From contig NZ_CP004388.1 of the NCBI RefSeq assembly GCF_000300235.2, positions 2,762,501-2,826,500 on the forward strand: a stretch of DNA of 64,000 nt, given 5' to 3'. Source of the DNA: Thalassospira xiamenensis M-5 = DSM 17429. Its GTDB lineage: Bacteria > Pseudomonadota > Alphaproteobacteria > Rhodospirillales > Thalassospiraceae. Each line of letters starts with the position of its first letter. Position 1 is the first letter of the stretch. Positions 54,518 through 63,357 of the stretch are shown one piece after another. The notes beneath the pieces are model-generated. The model saw only the letters and a list, made by a program, of their open reading frames with translations. It searched no databases and was not told the origin of the DNA. A program made the position numbers and the translations under genes.

Positions 54518-55459
54518 ATGCATAAACCAATCCATTTATATTCACGCAGATCATTCCTGCGCCTTGTCACGCAGGCATCGATTATATCAGGATGCGGTTA
54601 CGCTTTATCCGGCCTGATGGCAGAAACCACATCGGCGGCAGTTCCCAAACGCATCGTGATCGCAGACGGCGCAATCAGCGAAACGGCACTGGCAATGGGG
54701 ATTGTTCCGTTAGCGATGGCCGATATTCCGGGGTATCAGGCATGGGTACAGCAACCGGCAGTTCCAAATAGGGTCATTAACCTTGGCGCACGTTTCCAGC
54801 CAAGCCTCGAACGTTTGGCACAGCTTAAACCTGATCTGATCCTGACCAGCAGCTTCTATGCAAATCAATATGCCAGCCTGCGTGATCTGGCACCGATTGA
54901 AAAAATCGACATTTACAGCAGCAGCAAAACCCCGTTCTTAAATGCAGTTACCGCAGCACGCAAAATTGGCGACGTCACCGGTCACCCGAACGCCGCCGAT
55001 AGACTGGTTGCGGAAACTGCCGCGCGGATTGAACATGCTGCCCGACAACTTTCAACTCCCAAAGCCCGTTCGGTTTTAATTACCAGCATGCTGTCACCGC
55101 GACACATGCGCGTATTTGGCCAGAACAGTCTGATGCAGGATGTTATTGCGCAACTCCCCATCCAGAACGCCTGGACTGGTCCGACCAACCATTGGGGGTT
55201 TGCAACCGTTTCTATTGATCAGATCGCGCAATATTCCGATGCCGCGATGATTGCTATCGAACCAGTGCCAGACAATGTCGAACGCGCCATCAGTTATAGC
55301 CCGATCCTTTCCGAACTTCCTCCGATCAAGCGGTTTGGTCTGATCAAAATGCCCCCCGTTGCAACATTTGGCGGCCTGTTTGCTGCTGGCCGTTTTGCCG
55401 ATCTGCTTGCAAGTTCGCTTTCGGACATCGCACCCGGGAATGACGAGGTGGCACCATGA
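54518..55459 (+). CDS. Iron-siderophore binding protein (FhuD/FecB type)
   Basis: Periplasmic class III binding protein of 313 residues, ATG 54518, 15 bases after the ATPase stop. The N terminus SRRSFLRLVTQASIISG is a twin-arginine (RRSFL) signal, so Tat export is likely. The fold is recognised by ERLAQLKPDLILTSSFYANQYASLRDLAPI and FGQNSLMQDVIAQLPIQNAWTGPTNHWGFATVSIDQIAQ, close to FhuD of hydroxamate uptake. Its stop overlaps the permease start (ATGA). Confidence 0.92.
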   Translation: MHKPIHLYSRRSFLRLVTQASIISGCGYALSGLMAETTSAAVPKRIVIADGAISETALAMGIVPLAMADIPGYQAWVQQPAVPNRVINLGARFQPSLERLAQLKPDLILTSSFYANQYASLRDLAPIEKIDIYSSSKTPFLNAVTAARKIGDVTGHPNAADRLVAETAARIEHAARQLSTPKARSVLITSMLSPRHMRVFGQNSLMQDVIAQLPIQNAWTGPTNHWGFATVSIDQIAQYSDAAMIAIEPVPDNVERAISYSPILSELPPIKRFGLIKMPPVATFGGLFAAGRFADLLASSLSDIAPGNDEVAP

Positions 55460-57465
55460 CTGCCACAGTTTTGAATAAGCGGCCCGCTTACCAGGGTGCG
55501 ATTCCCACCGTACTTTTTATTGCTGCCATAGTACTTAGCACCCTTTCACTGCAGATTGAGACCGGGAGCCTCAACCCTATCGCAATTCTCGATCTTGCAT
55601 TTGCATCCGGAACACAAACCCTGTTGCTAACACATGGCTGGGTGCCAAGGTTCGTTATTGCGCTGGTGGCCGGTGCGGGATTGGCAACAGCCGGTGCACT
55701 GTTTCAACACACACTTAAAAATCCGCTGGCCTCCCCGTCCACACTTGGCCTCGCCGGCGGCGCAAAACTGTTCCTGACTCTGACAACTCTTTATATGCCC
55801 GGCGCACTTGAGATCGGGCAGGATATCATTGCCCTGCTTGGTGCCCTGGCCGTCGGCGCATTGGTTTTTGCATTGGCCCGACGCAGTGGTTTCTCACCTT
55901 TGGTTGTGATTCTGACGGGAATGATCATTGCGCTTTATTGCGGGGCCGTTACCACCGCTCTTGCAATTATTCACCATGAATGGCTCAAAAGCCTGTTCAT
56001 CTGGGGTAGCGGTGATCTTACACAGGATGGCTGGTATATCCTTGGTCCGCTGACCATCAAAATCGCGTTTGGGATGATCATTGCGATCATACTCGCCCGC
56101 CCGCTTGAGATGCTGAACCTGAATGATCATCAGGCAACGGCCCTTGGTGCATCACCGGCCCGACTGCGTATGCTGTGCCTCCTGATCGGCTGCTGGCTGA
56201 CGGCAGTTACCATTGCCGCAGTTGGTATTGTCGGTTTTGTTGGCTTGGCCGGTCCCGCAATCACACGCATGATCGGTATAAGGCGCCTGCGCCACAAACT
56301 GATCGCATCTGCACTGTTTGGAGCTCTACTGCTTTGTGCCGCCGACCAAGGAGTACAGGTCCTTTCGGGTCATCTCGGAACTCTTGTTCCTGCAGGGGCC
56401 TTGACCGGTGTTTTCGGCGGGCCATTACTGATTATTCTCATAAGGCAACTACGTGCCAATTCCCCACCATCACGCAGCACAACAGCAATCCCGACGAAGG
56501 ATAGGAGCCTTCGGCAAAGCAGAATGATCCTTGGAACTTGTGTCCTGCTGGCCATTGCGGGTGCGATATTCATAGGACGTGACGTAAATGGGTTCTGGCA
56601 ACTTCAATGGACAAATGATCTGCAAACTGTCTGGCCATGGCGTGGACCGCGCATTTTGGGGGCAATCGCGGCTGGAACAATGCTGGCAATTGCCGGAACC
56701 GTCTTGCAGCGCATGACAGCAAACCCGATGGCCAGCCCCGAAAGTCTCGGTGTTAGTGCCGGGGCGGCAATTGGCATGATCGCCATCATCTTTGCGATTG
56801 ATGCACCATCTACATGGCTTCAGATTTCCGGGGCCACAATTGGCGCATTCGTGACACTGGTTGCGATTTTTGTCCTGACGCGGAAATCGGGATATGCACC
56901 GGAGCGCATTCTCATTGCCGGAATTGCAATCGGAGCATTATTTGATGGTTTCATTGCATTCCTGATGGCAGGTGGCGATCCACGTGCCGCACGCCTTCTG
57001 GCCTGGAGTTCGGGGTCCACTTACGGGCTGGGCTTCGACCGTGCCACTATTCTTGCAATCGTTGCTGTTACCGCCCTGCCAATCCTGCCTGCGCTTGCAC
57101 GCTGGCTTAATCTATTTCCGCTAGGCCCCATCACCACAAAGTCGATGGGTGTGGACCTGTCGGTGTCACGTGGCAGCATGTTGCTGTTCGCTGCCATTCT
57201 GACGGCCGCGGCAACATTGCTGGTAGGGCCGCTCAGCTTTGCCGGCTTGATTGCCCCACATCTTGCGCGATTAGCCGGGTTCCGCCACGCGCTTTCACAT
57301 AGTATCGGAGCTGCTTTTATCGGTGCCGCCCTGATGGTGAGTGCCGACTGGCTTGGACGGATGTTGTTCTTTCCGTGGGAAATACCTGCTGGCCTGATGG
57401 CTGCGATCATTGCCGGACCGGTTCTGGTTTGGCTGCTTATGCGTATCGGACAAACCTCATCATGA
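55456..57465 (+). CDS. Fused FecCD/FhuB-type iron-siderophore permease
   Basis: Inner-membrane permease of 669 residues made of two homologous halves of about 330, as in FhuB. Each half has about ten hydrophobic segments and the family motif: GAGLATAGALFQHTLKNPLASPSTLGLAGGA in the first and GTMLAIAGTVLQRMTANPMASPESLGVSAGA in the second; the ATPase-contacting motifs are GFVGLAGPAITRM and SFAGLIAPHLARL. The fusion points to hydroxamate-type uptake. It overlaps both neighbours by 4 bases. Confidence 0.95.
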   Translation: MTATVLNKRPAYQGAIPTVLFIAAIVLSTLSLQIETGSLNPIAILDLAFASGTQTLLLTHGWVPRFVIALVAGAGLATAGALFQHTLKNPLASPSTLGLAGGAKLFLTLTTLYMPGALEIGQDIIALLGALAVGALVFALARRSGFSPLVVILTGMIIALYCGAVTTALAIIHHEWLKSLFIWGSGDLTQDGWYILGPLTIKIAFGMIIAIILARPLEMLNLNDHQATALGASPARLRMLCLLIGCWLTAVTIAAVGIVGFVGLAGPAITRMIGIRRLRHKLIASALFGALLLCAADQGVQVLSGHLGTLVPAGALTGVFGGPLLIILIRQLRANSPPSRSTTAIPTKDRSLRQSRMILGTCVLLAIAGAIFIGRDVNGFWQLQWTNDLQTVWPWRGPRILGAIAAGTMLAIAGTVLQRMTANPMASPESLGVSAGAAIGMIAIIFAIDAPSTWLQISGATIGAFVTLVAIFVLTRKSGYAPERILIAGIAIGALFDGFIAFLMAGGDPRAARLLAWSSGSTYGLGFDRATILAIVAVTALPILPALARWLNLFPLGPITTKSMGVDLSVSRGSMLLFAAILTAAATLLVGPLSFAGLIAPHLARLAGFRHALSHSIGAAFIGAALMVSADWLGRMLFFPWEIPAGLMAAIIAGPVLVWLLMRIGQTSS

Positions 57466-58247
57466 TGTCAGCACCACACAATCAATCGAACCTGCCGCCG
57501 CGGCAGCCCTCCATCAACGGGACAGAAAGCAAACTGCTTTCGGAAATCAAGGCTCAGGTTTTTCAGGGCCCCTATCAGGGGCTCGACGAACGTCATCACG
57601 TTACTGCCGACGCCAAGGCCGGTATTGACTGTTTTGACTTGCATGATCCCGAATGCCTTTCCCCGCTGCTGGATCACTATTGCAAGATGAAATATCCCAA
57701 TGATGATCGTCGTGCCGCGGTTTCGATGTGGTCACAGTGGTATTTCGGGCTTCTTCTATCGCCTATGCTGGTCATGGGTGCCGGGGGTGAAGTAGTACTG
57801 CCGTTTCAGGCTGGCTTTGTCAGCATGAAGTCAGATGACGTCAATTGCCCGGTTGGGTTTGATTTAACCGACGGGTACGTTCGCCAAACGGTTACCGATC
57901 CTGTTGCACCTTGTCCATGGGTACATTTTGATAATTTGATATCCATGCATCTCACCCCTCTGATTATGTCGCTTTCAACCTCATCAAAGGTTTCCCCCAA
58001 AGTATTCTGGTCAAATGTTGGGGTGGTAATTGCCTATGTCGAAAAACACGTTCTCAAGGACAGCCGTATCTCGCTTGTACCGCTGATCAGTGACGCAAAA
58101 CGCCCCGACGATATGCGCAACCCTCTGGCAAATCCATACAGCACCAAACAATCAGAAGATGGCAGCCTTTCCAGGCGTGTCTGTTGCCTGCGGTATTTGC
58201 TCACCAGTGTCGAAATCTGCCCCACCTGCCCGCTCGCAAAACTCTAG
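57462..58247 (+). CDS. fhuF: Siderophore-iron reductase FhuF
   Basis: [2Fe-2S] protein of 261 residues that reduces ferric hydroxamate siderophores in the cytoplasm to release iron. The C terminus has the diagnostic CC-x10-C-x2-C motif (CCLRYLLTSVEICPTC). Mid-sequence MWSQWYFGLLLSPMLVMGAG is also typical. Start ATG 57462 overlaps the permease stop. Last gene of the import operon; a hairpin at 58320-58351 lies downstream. Confidence 0.93.
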   Translation: MMSAPHNQSNLPPRQPSINGTESKLLSEIKAQVFQGPYQGLDERHHVTADAKAGIDCFDLHDPECLSPLLDHYCKMKYPNDDRRAAVSMWSQWYFGLLLSPMLVMGAGGEVVLPFQAGFVSMKSDDVNCPVGFDLTDGYVRQTVTDPVAPCPWVHFDNLISMHLTPLIMSLSTSSKVSPKVFWSNVGVVIAYVEKHVLKDSRISLVPLISDAKRPDDMRNPLANPYSTKQSEDGSLSRRVCCLRYLLTSVEICPTCPLAKL

Positions 58248-58304
58248 AAATTCCACAAGCCCCTTGCATAACTGCGTTCACTTTCCGGACACGCAGTTTT
58301 CCTT

Positions 58305-58331
58305 ACTGAAAGCGATCAGAAATCCCGTCTC
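58305..58331 (+). promoter_or_regulatory. ECF-type promoter, ACTGAA-N15-CGTCTC, for the second ECF sigma
   Basis: ACTGAA (58305-58310), 15 bases, CGTCTC (58326-58331). It shares the extended CTTACTGAA and AAATCCCGTCTCA blocks with the promoter at 51055-51081. The sigma gene begins 150 bases downstream (or 75 if the GTG start is used). Confidence 0.6.
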
Positions 58332-58351
58332 ATGAATCATGAGGCGGGTTT
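58320..58351 (+). terminator. Hairpin after fhuF overlapping the ECF-type -10 element
   Basis: AAATCCCGTCTCATG at 58320-58334 pairs with CATGAGGCGGGTTT at 58338-58351 (one bulge, one G-U) around the loop AAT. It could end the fhuF transcript, though the T-run is only three bases. Its left arm contains the CGTCTC element of the promoter at 58305-58331. Confidence 0.65.
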
Positions 58352-58480
58352 GGAGCACCATCAGGCCCTGCTCAAAAAACAAAAGATGTATCGACCTCAC
58401 GGAGAGTGCAAAGCCACGTCCTAAATTTGCAAGTGACTATTAATTTCACTTATGAGCAAACCAATGGAGACTATTGGAAA

Positions 58481-59044
58481 ATGCACCTATCAAACCGACT
58501 TGAGCCGAAATCCTTTGAGCACAAACAGAGACACGAACTGCTGATCAAAACCCGGGACATTGAAGGAAAGTTGCGTCGCATTGCCCAATCCATCGTCAAA
58601 TGCCCACATCTTGCAGATGATATTGTTCAGGACACATATGCCAAACTTCTAACTATACAGATTGACGAGGAAGTCTCCACGCCAAGTGCATTTATCACCC
58701 GCATTGTACGCAACATGGCCATTGACAAGGTGCGGCAGATGACATTTGAACGCAGCCTGTTTTCAGGCAGCGACCAAACCGAGTTATGCCCGGCAGGTAC
58801 TGCCAATTGTCCGGAAGCACGACTAAGCGGATGTCAGGCCCTGCGCGTCATTGAACACACCTTGCAGGAACTGCCGCCCCATGTTCGCAATGCTTTTTAT
58901 CGCCACCGTGTCGATGGGTATGCGCAAAACGTCATTGCCAGAGATATCGGCGTTTCAAAGGCATCTGTCTGCGCCTATATTCATCTGGCCGATCAAAGTT
59001 GTCGCAAGGCCCTGCAAAATGCCGAACTGGTGCGTCCCGCCTGA
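58481..59044 (+). CDS. Orphan ECF sigma factor next to siderophore biosynthesis
   Basis: FecI/PvdS-like sigma factor, 187 residues from ATG 58481 (MHLSNRLEPKS), with GGAG 12 bases upstream; GTG 58406 would add 25 residues but its GGAGA site is only about 3 bases away. Region 2: LRRIAQSIVKCPHLADDIVQDTYAKLL and AFITRIVRNMAIDKVRQ. Region 4: LQELPPHVRNAFYRHRVDGYAQNVIARDIGVSKASVCAYI. There is no FecR gene beside it. Position before siderophore genes suggests it drives their transcription, like PvdS or RpoI. Confidence 0.88.
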   Translation: MHLSNRLEPKSFEHKQRHELLIKTRDIEGKLRRIAQSIVKCPHLADDIVQDTYAKLLTIQIDEEVSTPSAFITRIVRNMAIDKVRQMTFERSLFSGSDQTELCPAGTANCPEARLSGCQALRVIEHTLQELPPHVRNAFYRHRVDGYAQNVIARDIGVSKASVCAYIHLADQSCRKALQNAELVRPA

Positions 59045-59117
59045 TTGGCAAGGAGGATCGGCAGCCGGGATAAAAAATATTTGTCCCGGCCGCTTGCCGA
59101 TCAATTATCACACCATA

Positions 59118-60428
59118 CTATCCCCACGCCTGAACCACAGCGCCATCTGCCACATGCGTCCCATCTGCAACCCAATCGACAATTGGCCGGTTTTGATCGA
59201 GATCGAACACATTCTGCCCCATCAGTGCATTGACGATCTTCGCACTGCGCCATGCCATCAGGCTGAGCTGTGGTTCAAAGATTCCCAGATCAATACGCCC
59301 GGCATTTTGAACGAAGATGCTACGATCAGCCGGGCCATCCCAACAGGCACGAAAATCCGCATCAAGCCGGTAGGCACCAGACACACCTTCTTCAAGACGT
59401 GCACGCAATGGTGCCATGAATTCCGGCAAGGCCGTTTCATATCCTGTTGCAAGGATCAATGCATCGACATGGAAGAATTCAACATCCTGATTAAGGCCGT
59501 TGCGCGCCGCTATCCTGAAATCTTCCCCATCATGCTGAACCTGAAAGACCTCACGTTGCGGCAACAATCGCGCAATGACGTTACCCTCATCAAGATATCT
59601 TTGCCGATAGATCAGCTGATAGATCGACTTCAATGTCGAAAGCGAAGCCCCGTCACTTGCCAGCTTCTGGCGCGACATAAGCTCCTGCTTCCGGCTATCG
59701 TGCAATCTGGCAAAGATATCAGCATATCCGGGGGTAAAATATTCATTCACAAACGGCGTATCATCAAGTGGCTCAAAATTATCGCGCCGCGATAGCCAAA
59801 GGACTTCTTCCACATTCCCGTCATTTCCGCCAAGCAGATACTCCACAAGCTCCGCCCCGCTCTGACCACCGCCGATAACCGCGACCCGTTTGCCATGTAA
59901 ATCAGGCAATCGCGATTTTGCCTGGCTTGTATGGAAACATTTCTCAACCGGCAGATGACGTGCCCAACCGGGCACAAAAGCAGGCTTTCCGATGCCAATT
60001 GCAAGATTGCGCGCCACATAGGTGCCATTGTCTGAACGCACCTGGAAGTCATTGCCGTCAAATTCGACTTCCCGCACCGCATTATTGAACACAAGCCCGC
60101 CAAGATGATCCGCAACCCATTTCAGATAGGCTGCAAACTCCCGACGCGGTACGGCTGCAAAATCGGCATTCATGAAATCAAGCATACGTTTCTGGCTGAC
60201 CATATAGGACAGAAACGACCATTTGCTTGTCGGGTTGGTAAGGGTCACAAGATCCTTCAGGAAAGATGTCTGAAGTTCAACACCGGGCAGCATCATGTCG
60301 GGATGCCAGGCAAATTCAGCCTTTTGTTCCAGAAATGCATATTTCACATCGCGAACGTCATCAAGTTGTGCCGCAAGACTAAGATTGAAAGGACCAATCC
60401 CGATCCCGACCAGATCCAGCTTATCCAT
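59118..60428 (-). CDS. L-ornithine/L-lysine N-monooxygenase for hydroxamate siderophore
   Basis: FAD- and NADPH-dependent hydroxylase of a terminal amine, first step of hydroxamate formation. I start at ATG 60428 (MDKLDLVGIGIGPFNLSLAAQ), 9 bases after AAGGA. The 436 residues contain the FAD motif GIGIGPFNLSLA, the NADPH motif VAVIGGGQSGAELVEYLL, and DALILATGYETALPEF, the D-x3-ATGY-type C-terminal motif of PvdA/IucD. It is 13 bases downstream of the NRPS gene. Ornithine is likelier than lysine with an NRPS partner, but this is inference. Confidence 0.92.
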   Translation of the reverse strand: MDKLDLVGIGIGPFNLSLAAQLDDVRDVKYAFLEQKAEFAWHPDMMLPGVELQTSFLKDLVTLTNPTSKWSFLSYMVSQKRMLDFMNADFAAVPRREFAAYLKWVADHLGGLVFNNAVREVEFDGNDFQVRSDNGTYVARNLAIGIGKPAFVPGWARHLPVEKCFHTSQAKSRLPDLHGKRVAVIGGGQSGAELVEYLLGGNDGNVEEVLWLSRRDNFEPLDDTPFVNEYFTPGYADIFARLHDSRKQELMSRQKLASDGASLSTLKSIYQLIYRQRYLDEGNVIARLLPQREVFQVQHDGEDFRIAARNGLNQDVEFFHVDALILATGYETALPEFMAPLRARLEEGVSGAYRLDADFRACWDGPADRSIFVQNAGRIDLGIFEPQLSLMAWRSAKIVNALMGQNVFDLDQNRPIVDWVADGTHVADGAVVQAWG

Positions 60429-60441
60429 CTTCTGAGTCCTT

Positions 60442-63168
60442 CTAATTGCCTGAAAATTCGGAGCTGACTGTCTGTTCAAACGCACGTTGCAAACGTCGTC
60501 CAAACAGTCTGTGAAATGCAGGGTCACCAATGATGGTCAAATGGTCTGTGCCAGGAATGTGTTCTGGTTGCTCCGCCCGATGTGACAGGGCCTGCCAGTC
60601 AATGAGATCAAGCTTGCGACTTACGGTATCACCTGCCAGCCAGGATGCGATTGGTGCGTCATAAGGAAGAAGTTCATGGCGCCGAAAGACAAGGGCATTA
60701 TCAATCAGCACCCAAAAAGTGTGCTCCCGTGTCCCAATTCCTGGACCATCTATCGGAAGGCCAAATTCGCTTTTACCGACGAAATGGACAAACTGCGCAT
60801 AGGCAAGATCATCCATCAGCGCCAAAAGGCGTTCCCATTCCTCGCGCATTGCGGTTTGTTGTAGCCAGCGGCGAATGTTGCTTTCGATCTCCTCACGCTC
60901 CCCCGGTTGGAATTTTGGTCGGGCATTCAGATCAAAATCATCATCCATGTCACAAACATCGACCATACCGATCAGACGCAGATCAATATCGCGGCCCAAC
61001 ATCCGGGCGGCTTCATAGGCAAGCAAGCCTCCCCACGACCAGCCAAGAAATGCACAGGATCGTCCTTTGGCCTCGCGATGCACGATCTCGGCATAGCGTG
61101 CGCTAATGTCTGATACAGAAACGTCAAGTTCCTGACTGTCTGAAAGCGAATGGCACATGAACCCCACAGCCGATTGATCCGCACCAAGGCTTTTAACCAG
61201 CTTCATATATTCACGCGTGCTGACCAGAAGCCCCGGAAAACAATAAAGAACGGGCTGCTCTGGCCTGCCTTTCTGCAAATGCACAATGTCAGCACCCGGT
61301 TTGCATTCCGGTTCAAAAAGCGCCGTCAGAAAGGTTCGGACTGTCGGGAAATTGAAAAGATCCGTGATTTCAGCATTTCTATCCGGGAACTGTTCACGAA
61401 TCTTTCCCAGCACCCGAAGAGCGGTGATCGAGTTTCCCCCGATTTCAAAAAAATTATCGCTAACGCCAATGTCATCCAGTCCCAGCGCCGATTTCCAGGT
61501 CGCAAGCACAGCGATCTCATCATCATTTGCAGGAAGCGTTATCGTACCTTCCCGACGTGGCAGAGGAAGCTGTGCCTTGTCGACCTTGTGATTGGCATTG
61601 AGCGGAAGCATCGTCATCTCAATGATGTAACCAGGCACCATTGAGCTTGGTAAAAGCTGCTGCAAGCGCGCACGAACTGACCGGGTATCAACCGACGCAC
61701 CCGATCGCGGAACCACATAGGCAATCAGTTCAAGCCGGGATGCAACATCCGCCGCGATAACCACGCAGTTGGCAACATCATCAAACCCGCGCAGGACAGT
61801 TTCAATTTCCGCTGGTTCAATCCGATGACCACGGATTTTGACCTGATCATCGACACGTCCGGCAAACTGGATCATGCCGTCTGGCAAGAAACGCCCCAGA
61901 TCACCGGTGCGATACATCCGCGCGTCATCGGCAAGCGCAAATTTGTCATAAACAAAAAGGCTGTCGGTCTTTTCCGGCAAATTGTTATAGCCGCGTGCCA
62001 CACAATATCCACCAAGATGGATTTCACCGATCTCGCCATCGGCAACCGGATTGCCATCACCGTCAAGGATATAGGCCCAACGATCACCAACCGGACGCCC
62101 GATCGGGGCGGTTACTGTCTCACAAAGCTGATCCTGATTAACCCGCCATAACATTGGGGTCATCACCGTTTCGGTCGGGCCGTAACCATTGATCAGATAG
62201 CGTGAATTGATCGCACGAGCGATGCGATTGAAGGTTTCTTTTGGCATTGCCTCGCCACCAAAAGAACAAAGCGTCAGATCAAGTGTCTGTTCCTTTTCTC
62301 GTAACCAGCCGGCCAATTCATGAACGTAGCTTGTCGGAAACGATGCATGCGTAACGCCGTGATTGCGGATCGCACCGACCGTGTCTTCAGGTGTCCAGAG
62401 AAGCTGATCTGGCAACAGAATGCTGCCCCCGGCCATCAGCGGGACAATCCATCGTTCGTGGCCACCGTCCGAAGAAAAAGGAAGAAATGGCAGTTCCCGC
62501 GATGTTTCATCCATAAGATAAAGCGGACCAGTCGCGTTCAAATGATCAACGAGAGGACCGTGATCAACCATCACGCCCTTTGGCTTTCCTGTCGAACCAG
62601 ATGTGTAGATGACATAGGCCAGTTGATCTGCACTCGGTGTTGTAGCTTCAAACCGGACTTCCTCTGTCCCGACATCTTCAACCAGAACGGCTTCAAGATC
62701 ATGGTTGCCCAAGCTTGCCAAACCATCGCGGCTGGTTACGGCGAAGCGCGCACCGCAATCAGATAGCACATGCCGGTTGCGGGTTTCGGGATGCTGTGGG
62801 TCCACCGGAACAAACGCACCACCCGACTTCCAGACCCCCAGAATGGCGGCAATCGCCATCGCTGACTTCGGCAAAACAACAACAACAACGTCACCAACCC
62901 CAACACCCCTTGCCACAAGCGCATGTGCAATCGCGTCTGAGGTTTGCTTCAAACGTTTGCGCGACCAGTCATCGTTCGTCGCCAGAATGACTGTCCGGTC
63001 CTGATCGCTTTGGCAAAAACGGTCAATGACTTCATGTGGATACCCCGTCATGGGCCAAGGGGCCTCTGCCCAAGGTAATCCATTCGCAATCAAGTGCTGG
63101 TCTGACTTGGAAAAGGGCTTTGTAGCCAAATCAAAAGAAGCGGCAGATACCGCCTGAGAACCGTTCAT
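60442..63168 (-). CDS. Single-module NRPS (A-PCP-TE) for hydroxamate siderophore, no condensation domain
   Basis: Siderophore synthetase of 908 residues from ATG 63168, which has GGAG 6 bases upstream; ATG 63180 is the alternative. Adenylation domain, about 1-510: YVIYTSGSTGKPKGVM (A3), NGYGPTETV (A5), YRTGDLGRF (A7), GRVDDQVKIRGHRIEPAEIE (A8), NHKVDKAQL (A10 Lys). Carrier domain about 525-600 with FFEIGGNSITAL (phosphopantetheine Ser). Thioesterase about 620-908 with GWSWGGLLAYE nucleophile and GTDHL His. No condensation HHxxxDG motif is seen. An A-T-TE module acting repeatedly could oligomerise one acylated hydroxyornithine unit through the TE. Confidence 0.92.
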   Translation of the reverse strand: MNGSQAVSAASFDLATKPFSKSDQHLIANGLPWAEAPWPMTGYPHEVIDRFCQSDQDRTVILATNDDWSRKRLKQTSDAIAHALVARGVGVGDVVVVVLPKSAMAIAAILGVWKSGGAFVPVDPQHPETRNRHVLSDCGARFAVTSRDGLASLGNHDLEAVLVEDVGTEEVRFEATTPSADQLAYVIYTSGSTGKPKGVMVDHGPLVDHLNATGPLYLMDETSRELPFLPFSSDGGHERWIVPLMAGGSILLPDQLLWTPEDTVGAIRNHGVTHASFPTSYVHELAGWLREKEQTLDLTLCSFGGEAMPKETFNRIARAINSRYLINGYGPTETVMTPMLWRVNQDQLCETVTAPIGRPVGDRWAYILDGDGNPVADGEIGEIHLGGYCVARGYNNLPEKTDSLFVYDKFALADDARMYRTGDLGRFLPDGMIQFAGRVDDQVKIRGHRIEPAEIETVLRGFDDVANCVVIAADVASRLELIAYVVPRSGASVDTRSVRARLQQLLPSSMVPGYIIEMTMLPLNANHKVDKAQLPLPRREGTITLPANDDEIAVLATWKSALGLDDIGVSDNFFEIGGNSITALRVLGKIREQFPDRNAEITDLFNFPTVRTFLTALFEPECKPGADIVHLQKGRPEQPVLYCFPGLLVSTREYMKLVKSLGADQSAVGFMCHSLSDSQELDVSVSDISARYAEIVHREAKGRSCAFLGWSWGGLLAYEAARMLGRDIDLRLIGMVDVCDMDDDFDLNARPKFQPGEREEIESNIRRWLQQTAMREEWERLLALMDDLAYAQFVHFVGKSEFGLPIDGPGIGTREHTFWVLIDNALVFRRHELLPYDAPIASWLAGDTVSRKLDLIDWQALSHRAEQPEHIPGTDHLTIIGDPAFHRLFGRRLQRAFEQTVSSEFSGN

Positions 63169-63210
63169 GGTCGTCTCCATGCTGACAAAGCAATTATTGC
63201 ATTTGCAGGG

Positions 63211-63239
63211 GAGACGATCCGTTCGGATGTAAATTCAGT
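63211..63239 (-). promoter_or_regulatory. ECF-type promoter, ACTGAA-N17-CGTCTC, for NRPS-monooxygenase operon
   Basis: On the minus strand ACTGAA (63239-63234), 17 bases, CGTCTC (63216-63211), 42 bases before the NRPS ATG at 63168. The same two elements occur at 51055 and 58305 with 15-base spacing and at 63269 with 17. Between the elements lies ATCCG-TT-CGGAT (63217-63228). Downstream, the minus strand has GCAAATGCAA (63206-63197), the first ten bases of the Fur-type palindrome at 51093. Confidence 0.5.
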
Positions 63240-63268
63240 TTTTTCTGCACGCAAACGCAAAAAAGATC

Positions 63269-63297
63269 ACTGAACTTCCTGCCCTCTCACTCGTCCG
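63269..63297 (+). promoter_or_regulatory. ECF-type promoter, ACTGAA-N17-CGTCCG, for the acyltransferase
   Basis: ACTGAA (63269-63274), 17 bases, CGTCCG (63292-63297), about 60 bases before the acyltransferase start. It diverges from the equally spaced motif at 63211-63239. Confidence 0.45.
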
Positions 63298-63357
63298 GAC
63301 TAGAGCAAGATAATCGGCCCCGATGGGCTGGTACCATGGAAACAAGGAGTCCCGGAC

